DNA from: Pseudomonas mangiferae
GTDB taxonomy: Bacteria; Pseudomonadota; Gammaproteobacteria; Pseudomonadales; Pseudomonadaceae
DNA length: 64,000 bases
Direction: 5' to 3'
NCBI RefSeq assembly: GCF_007109405.1
Contig: NZ_VJOY01000001.1
Span: 496,001-560,000 of the forward strand
Both the position numbers and the translations under genes were made by a program. The notes beneath the pieces are model-generated. The model saw nothing but the letters and a program-made list of their open reading frames with translations, was not told the DNA's origin and ran no database searches. This document shows positions 59,105 through 64,000 of this stretch, piece by piece. Each line of letters starts with the position of its first letter. The first letter of the stretch is position 1.

Positions 59105-59851
59105 TTAGCGCTGCTCCTGCTCCAGGGCCTCGATGGTCTCCCGGGGCTGGCTGACGAACCGCATCATCCATTCCGCCACGGTCAGGCCATGGTGGTCGTC
59201 CTGCAGGCTGTCGATGGCCTGGTCGTAGAGTTCATCCCCCAGGTGCTGGCGGCGCAGGTCCAGCAAGGCGCGGGAATAGGCGTGAATGAATTCCGGATGG
59301 CCCTGGAAGCACAGCACCTGGTGGCCGATGCGATAGGCGGCGAAGGGGCAGAACGCACTGGACGCCACTACCGTGGCGTTGTCCGGCAAGGCGGTTACCT
59401 GGTCCTGGTGGCTGATCAGCAGGGTGAGGTCATCGAGGCGGGGGGTCATCCAGGACGCCTGCTCTTCCAGGCGGTAGCGGTGGGTCCCGAGGCCCCAGCC
59501 CTGGCTCGCCCGCTCGCTCTTGCCACCCAGCAGGAGCGCCAGCAACTGGTGACCGAAGCAGATGCCCAGGAGCTTGTCGCCGCGCTGGTAGCGATCCAGC
59601 AGGTACGCCTTGAGGGTCTGGATCCACGGGTCGCTGCCGAAGGAGTCGGCCTTGCTGCCGGTCACCAGGTAGGCATCGAAACGCTCGTCATCAGCGGGAT
59701 ACTCGCCCTGCACCACGTTGTAGACGAAGAACTGCGCGGGAACCGGTTGGCGGGCGAACAGCTGCTCGAACATGCGGCCGTACCCGTGGTACTGGTCGAT
59801 CAGCTCGGGACGGAGAACATCGGTTTCCAGAATGCAGATGCGTAACGGCAT
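59105..59851 (-). CDS. Class I glutamine amidotransferase-like protein
   Basis: 248 residues of the GATase1 fold. The nucleophile Cys is in LLGICFGHQLLALLLGG and the His-Glu partner in FQGHPEF, so the triad is intact. Such stand-alone proteins hydrolyse glutamine or gamma-glutamyl compounds; the acceptor is not known. It resembles the unnamed amidotransferase found near the beta-oxidation genes in P. aeruginosa. Start ATG 59851 with AGGA ten bases upstream. Confidence 0.85.
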   Translation of the reverse strand: MPLRICILETDVLRPELIDQYHGYGRMFEQLFARQPVPAQFFVYNVVQGEYPADDERFDAYLVTGSKADSFGSDPWIQTLKAYLLDRYQRGDKLLGICFGHQLLALLLGGKSERASQGWGLGTHRYRLEEQASWMTPRLDDLTLLISHQDQVTALPDNATVVASSAFCPFAAYRIGHQVLCFQGHPEFIHAYSRALLDLRRQHLGDELYDQAIDSLQDDHHGLTVAEWMMRFVSQPRETIEALEQEQR

Positions 59852-60015
59852 GGAGGTTCCTGAAACGGCAGGCAAAGTGTGCGTTTTATTTAACACACCC
59901 TGCCTGGGAGGGAAAGTGAAAGCTTCGCCTGGCCCGAGTCTTCGCCATGCCAGGCGACCGGCTACGAAGCGGCTGGTCGGCCTGTCAATAAAATTTGACA
60001 AGCCGCCGGCATGTT

Positions 60016-62160
60016 TCAGCGATACGTATCGCCCCGCTCCGCTCGGGCCCGCAAGCCCTCGGTGGGACGGAAGCGTTCGCCATAGCGGGCCGCCAGCGCG
60101 TCGGCACGCTCGACGAAGGCGCCCAGACCGTACTGGTTGATGAACTGCAGCGCCCCGCCCGTCCAGCTGGCAAAGCCGATGCCGAAGATCGACCCGACGT
60201 TGGCGTCGGCGACCGAGGTCAGCACCCCCTCCTCCAGGCAACGCAAGGTTTCCAGCGCCTGGACGAACAAAAGCCGGTCGCGAACATCCGCCGCTGGCAC
60301 CGGGTCGCCCTGGCCGCCGAAGTGCTTCGCCAGGTCCGGCCAGAGCCGTTTCTGCCCGCCCTCGTAGTCGTAGAAGCCCGCCCCGGCCGCCTTGCCGGCC
60401 CGCTGGAAGGTGCCGGTCATGCGCTCGATCACGCCATGGGCCGGGTGCTCCGGCGCCGCCTGGCCGGCTGCCCGCAAATCCTCCTCGGTCTGCCGGCGGA
60501 TGTGACTCATGAGACTCAGGGAGACCTCGTCGGAAACCGCCAGCGGGCCCACCGGCATCCCGGCGTTGCGGGCCTCGTTTTCGATCAGCGCGGCCGGCAC
60601 CCCTTCGCCCAGCATGGCGATGCCTTCCTGGGCGAAGGTGGCGAACACCCGCGAGGTGAAGAAGCCCCGGCTGTCGTTGACCACGATGGGTGTCTTGTGG
60701 ATCTGCTGCACGAAATCGAAGGCGCGGGCCAGGGTCTGCTCGTCGGTGCAGGCGCCGCGGATGATTTCCACCAGGGGCATCTTGTCCACCGGGCTGAAGA
60801 AATGCAGCCCGATGAAGCGCTCCGGTCGCGCCACCGCCTCGGCCAGGCCACTGATGGGCAGGGTCGAGGTATTGCTGGCGATCACCGCCTCGGCTCCGGC
60901 CGCCCGCTCGGCCGCGGCGCTCACCTGCCCCTTGAGCGCGCGGTCCTCGTAGACCGCCTCGATCACCAGGTCGCAGCCGGCGAAGTCCTCGTCGCGCTCG
61001 CTCGGCTGGATGCGGGCCAGGAACGCCTCGCGCTGCTCCGCCGTCATCCGACCCTTGGCCACCTGGGCGTCCAGCAGGGCCGCCGAGCGCTGGCGACCAT
61101 GCTCCGCCGCGGCCAGGGAGACGTCCTTGAGCACCACCTGGATGTCCACCGCCGCGGCCACGTGGGCGATGCCCGCCCCCATCATGCCGGCGCCGATCAC
61201 CCCCAGGCGTTTCACCCGGCTGCGGGGCGGGCCGGCGGGGCGTGAACGTCCGGAGGTGATGTCGTTGAGCTGGAACCAGAAGGTCCCGATCATGTTCTTC
61301 GCCACCTGCCCGATGGCCAGCTCGGTGAAATAGCGCGCTTCGATCAGCTGTGCGGTGTCGAAGTCCACCTGGGCGCCCTCCACGGCCGCGCAGAGGATCT
61401 TCTCCGGCGCCGGCAGGCAGCCACGGGTCTTTTCCCGCAGGATCGAGGGGGCGATGGACAGCATCTGGGCCACGGCGGGGCTGGCCGGGGTGCCGCCGGG
61501 AAGCGCGTAGCCACGCGTGTCCCAGGGCTGGGCCACGGCCGGGTTGGCCAGAATCCACTGCCGCGCCCGGACCAGCAGGTCCTCGCGGTCGCGGGCCAGC
61601 TCATGGACCAGCCCGGCCTTGAGCGCCGCCGCCGGCCGCAGCTTCCGGCCCTCCAGCAGGTAGGGCAGCGCCTTCTCCAGGCCCAGCAGACGCACCATCC
61701 GCACCACCCCGCCGCCGCCGGGCAGCAAGCCCAGGGTGACTTCGGGCAAGCCGACCTGCACGGAGGGTTCGTCCAGGGCGATGCGCCGGTGGCAGGCCAG
61801 GCAGATTTCCCAGCCGCCGCCCAGGGCCGCGCCGTTGATGGCGGCCACCACCGGCTTGCCCAGGGTTTCCAGGCGGCGCAGGTCCTGCTTGATCCGCAGC
61901 ACCATGCGGTAGAAATCGCCGGCGGTGTCGGGCGTGGCCTGCACCAGCTCGTTGAGGTCGCCACCGGCGAAGAAGGTCTTCTTGGCCGAGGTGACGATCA
62001 CCCCGGCGATGCTGTCCTTCTCCGCCTCCAAGCGCTCGATCACGTGGGCCATGGCATCGCGGTACACCGCGTTCATGGTGTTGGCGCTCTGCCCGGGCAG
62101 GTCGATGGTCAACACGACGATGGCGTCGTGGTCTTTTTCGTAGCGAATGGCATCGGTCAT
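60016..62160 (-). CDS. Bifunctional enoyl-CoA hydratase / 3-hydroxyacyl-CoA dehydrogenase (FadB/FadJ-like)
   Basis: 714 residues. N-terminal crotonase domain (about 1-190: KKTFFAGGDLNEL and INGAALGGGWEICLACH oxyanion region, with Glu at GLPEVTLGLLPGGGG), then an NAD-binding domain (GVIGAGMMGAGIAHVAA, about 320) and the dehydrogenase domain with GLHFFSPVDKMPLVE holding the catalytic His. Catalyses two steps of beta-oxidation. It forms a unit with the thiolase 24 bp upstream, the normal multienzyme partnership. Confidence 0.93.
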   Translation of the reverse strand: MTDAIRYEKDHDAIVVLTIDLPGQSANTMNAVYRDAMAHVIERLEAEKDSIAGVIVTSAKKTFFAGGDLNELVQATPDTAGDFYRMVLRIKQDLRRLETLGKPVVAAINGAALGGGWEICLACHRRIALDEPSVQVGLPEVTLGLLPGGGGVVRMVRLLGLEKALPYLLEGRKLRPAAALKAGLVHELARDREDLLVRARQWILANPAVAQPWDTRGYALPGGTPASPAVAQMLSIAPSILREKTRGCLPAPEKILCAAVEGAQVDFDTAQLIEARYFTELAIGQVAKNMIGTFWFQLNDITSGRSRPAGPPRSRVKRLGVIGAGMMGAGIAHVAAAVDIQVVLKDVSLAAAEHGRQRSAALLDAQVAKGRMTAEQREAFLARIQPSERDEDFAGCDLVIEAVYEDRALKGQVSAAAERAAGAEAVIASNTSTLPISGLAEAVARPERFIGLHFFSPVDKMPLVEIIRGACTDEQTLARAFDFVQQIHKTPIVVNDSRGFFTSRVFATFAQEGIAMLGEGVPAALIENEARNAGMPVGPLAVSDEVSLSLMSHIRRQTEEDLRAAGQAAPEHPAHGVIERMTGTFQRAGKAAGAGFYDYEGGQKRLWPDLAKHFGGQGDPVPAADVRDRLLFVQALETLRCLEEGVLTSVADANVGSIFGIGFASWTGGALQFINQYGLGAFVERADALAARYGERFRPTEGLRARAERGDTYR

Positions 62161-62184
62161 GGCAAAGGCTTCCGTCGGGCGCGA

Positions 62185-63390
62185 TTAGAGACGTTCGATG
62201 ATGGTGGCGATACCCATGCCGCCGCCGACGCACAAGGTGGCGAGGCCGTACCGCTGCTGGCGGGCCTCCAGCTCGTCCAGCAGCGTGCCGAGGATCGCGC
62301 AGCCGGTGGCGCCCAAAGGATGGCCGAGGGCGATGGAGCCGCCATTGACGTTGACCCGCGCCTCGTCGACGCCCATTTCCCGCATGAACCGCAGCACCAC
62401 CGAGGCGAACGCCTCGTTGACCTCGAACAGGTCGATGTCCTCCACCCGCAGGCCGGCCTTGGCCAGTACCTTGCGGGTGGCCGGCGCCGGGCCGGTGAGC
62501 ATGATGGTCGGGTCGCTGCCGGTGACCGCGGTGGCGACGATTCGCGCCCGGGGCGCCAGGCCCAGGGCGGCGCCCTTCTGTGGCGAGCCGATGAGCATGA
62601 GGGCCGCGCCGTCGACGATGCCCGAGCTGTTGCCGGGGGTGTGCACGTGATCGATCCGCTCCAGGTGGCTGTACTTGCGCAGCGCGGTGGCATCGAAGCC
62701 CATGCGCCCCATGGCCTCGAAGCTGGGCTTCAGCTTGCCGAGGCCCTCCAGGGTGGAATCGGCGCGGATGAATTCATCGTGGTCCAGCAGGACGATGCCG
62801 TTCTGGTCGGTCACCGACACCAGGGAGCGGGCGAAGGCGCCGGCATCCCGGGCGCTCGCTGCCTTGCGCTGGGAGCGCAGGGCGAAAGCGTCCACATCGT
62901 CCCGGGAAAAGCCCTCCAGGGTGGCGATCAGGTCCGCGCCGATGCCTTGGGGAACGAACTGGCTGTGCAGGTTGGTAGCCGGGTCCAGGGCCCAGGCACC
63001 CCCGTCGCTGCCCATGGGCACCCGCGACATGGACTCCACGCCGCCGGCCACCACCAGGTCCTCGAACCCCGAGCGCACCTTCATCGCCGCCAGGTTCACC
63101 GCCTCCAGACCCGAGGCACAGAAGCGGTTCAGCTGCACGCCGGCCACCCGGACGTCCCAGTCCGCCACCAGCGCAGCGGTCTTGGCGATGTCCGCACCCT
63201 GGTCGCCCACCGGGGTCACGCAGCCGAGGACGATGTCGTCCACCTCGCCGGTGTCCAGGTCGTGGCGCCGCTGCAGCGCCCGCAGGAGTCCCGCGGCCAG
63301 GTCCACCGGCTTGACGCTGTAGAGGGCGCCGTCCTTCTTGCCTTTGCCGCGGGGCGTGCGCACCGCGTCGTAGATGTAAGCCTCGCTCAT
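62185..63390 (-). CDS. Acetyl-CoA C-acyltransferase (thiolase)
   Basis: 401 residues. The acyl-enzyme Cys is C91 in [14 protein letters not shown]; the His in [14 protein letters not shown] and the second Cys in [10 protein letters not shown] complete the active site. Performs the final thiolytic step of beta-oxidation. First gene of the pair with the FadB/FadJ-like gene. Start ATG 63390; a longer frame upstream has no ribosome site. Substrate chain length is not readable. Confidence 0.93.
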   Translation of the reverse strand: MSEAYIYDAVRTPRGKGKKDGALYSVKPVDLAAGLLRALQRRHDLDTGEVDDIVLGCVTPVGDQGADIAKTAALVADWDVRVAGVQLNRFCASGLEAVNLAAMKVRSGFEDLVVAGGVESMSRVPMGSDGGAWALDPATNLHSQFVPQGIGADLIATLEGFSRDDVDAFALRSQRKAASARDAGAFARSLVSVTDQNGIVLLDHDEFIRADSTLEGLGKLKPSFEAMGRMGFDATALRKYSHLERIDHVHTPGNSSGIVDGAALMLIGSPQKGAALGLAPRARIVATAVTGSDPTIMLTGPAPATRKVLAKAGLRVEDIDLFEVNEAFASVVLRFMREMGVDEARVNVNGGSIALGHPLGATGCAILGTLLDELEARQQRYGLATLCVGGGMGIATIIERL

Positions 63391-63800
63391 GTGATCCTCT
63401 CGGAGCCGGTGATCGGGAAGACAGCATAGGGTCCAGCCGCCGCGCGTGTCGGCCGTGACGGCATGACGCACGTACCCGGTCGGCCACGACGACCTTGCCC
63501 GGACGAACGGTTGTTCGATCCGACGATCCGTCAAGGCGCCCACGCGAACCGTCTGGCACAGGCATTCGGCGCCTCCAACGCGGTACGAAGGGTGGAATTG
63601 CCCTCATTTCCGTGCCCTTATCGGGGCTTTTCGGACCATCGTCCCTGACGGAGGGCGCGGAATTATCTAAACCTTAACGAATCGTACCCAATGATGTCGC
63701 CGGGTCTGCCGGGACATCATCGATCCATGCCACGGGTCTTTCCTTCCGCCAGGCCGTCGGAGCGGACCAAGGAAACCCAACAACAAAAAAGGCGCCGGCC
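63391..63800. other. Intergenic region of 410 bp upstream of the thiolase
   Basis: Contains the promoter of the thiolase/FadB-like unit on the minus strand. Several interrupted AT-rich patches are seen (TATCTAAACCTTAACG near 63663-63680). I see no gene, tRNA or named operator. Confidence 0.4.
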
Positions 63801-63896
63801 ATGTTCAAGCACCCCAAATTGCGGCAAGCGAGCCTGATCCTGTTCGCGACCACCGTCATCCTGATCCTTCCCAACCTCACCCGCTGGTTCGGCTGA
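63801..63896 (+). CDS. Candidate 31-residue membrane peptide
   Basis: MFKHPKLRQASLILFATT and onward: a basic N-terminus followed by one hydrophobic helix and a short tail ending RWFG. Codon-periodic GC and a clean single-helix layout argue for a real small gene, and similar tiny frames are annotated in other pseudomonads as I recall. The ribosome site is weak (AAGGCGCC), so confidence is moderate to low. Confidence 0.45.
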   Translation: MFKHPKLRQASLILFATTVILILPNLTRWFG

Positions 63897-63976
63897 GCGC
63901 CAGCAGGCGCGGCCGCTGGGCTAGCCCGACGCGCTGACGTAGGATGGGCGCCCTTCGCACTGCCAAGGAATGCCGA

Positions 63977-64000
63977 ATGCGCGCCCTGCTGCTCACCCTG
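63977..64000 (+). CDS. Start of a gene cut by the window end
   Basis: ATG with AAGGA eight bases upstream begins MRALLLTL, a typical signal-peptide start. Only eight codons are present, so no function can be given. Confidence 0.4.

Overview
The window is GC-rich DNA from a fluorescent Pseudomonas, probably close to the P. aeruginosa group. Reasons: a PvdS-type sigma factor, a PvdL-sized chromophore synthetase (4340 aa) and PvdH; an efp-earP pair (arginine rhamnosylation type, Arg32 present in EF-P); and tsd, btu and chemoreceptor genes typical of the genus. No 16S gene is present, so species is not resolved.

Layout. 1-1.3 kb: N-terminal half of DNA polymerase II (minus). 1.4-3.8 kb: divergent EamA exporter and MocR-type regulator. 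3.9-7.8 kb: cobalamin riboswitch followed by a translationally coupled TonB receptor, a [2Fe-2S] thioredoxin-like protein and a BtuF-like binding protein. 8-9.3 kb: MFS exporter. 9.5-11.1 kb: TsdB-like and TsdA-like dihaem cytochromes. 11.2-13.5 kb: small exported or hypothetical proteins. 13.7-17.7 kb: ABC-F protein YbiT, azoreductase, a DUF1993 protein and a LysR gene broken by a one-base frameshift.

17.9-48.1 kb is the centrepiece, a pyoverdine locus. On the minus strand, in transcription order, it holds an MbtH-like gene, a type II thioesterase, pvdL, pvdH, a 3430-aa NRPS and a 1074-aa NRPS; pvdS diverges from it. pvdS has a sigma70-type promoter overlapped by a Fur box. Three PvdS-type iron-starvation boxes with exact N16 spacing lie before the MbtH gene, pvdH and the 3430-aa NRPS, so the locus reads as a Fur -> PvdS -> synthetase cascade. 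Pocket residues read by eye give (acyl)-Glu, D-Tyr and Dab for PvdL, then a small D-residue, a basic residue and Asp. The Asp module sits alone on the last protein behind a degenerate condensation-like domain, while a TauD/SyrP-type beta-hydroxylase is fused to the end of the preceding protein: a split arrangement for beta-hydroxyaspartate. No terminal thioesterase domain, exporter, receptor or ornithine-modifying gene is here, so the rest of the pathway must lie elsewhere.

48.1-50.8 kb: a block of small hydrophilic, secreted and membrane proteins plus a TSUP permease. 50.9-54.2 kb: LysR regulator, efp, earP, tRNA-Ser(GGA) and a small membrane protein. 54.4-63.4 kb: a crotonase, a dCache chemoreceptor, PlsC-like acyltransferase, CorA-like transporter, glutamine amidotransferase, and a FadB/FadJ-like protein with its thiolase. 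The window ends with a 31-codon candidate membrane peptide and the first codons of another gene.
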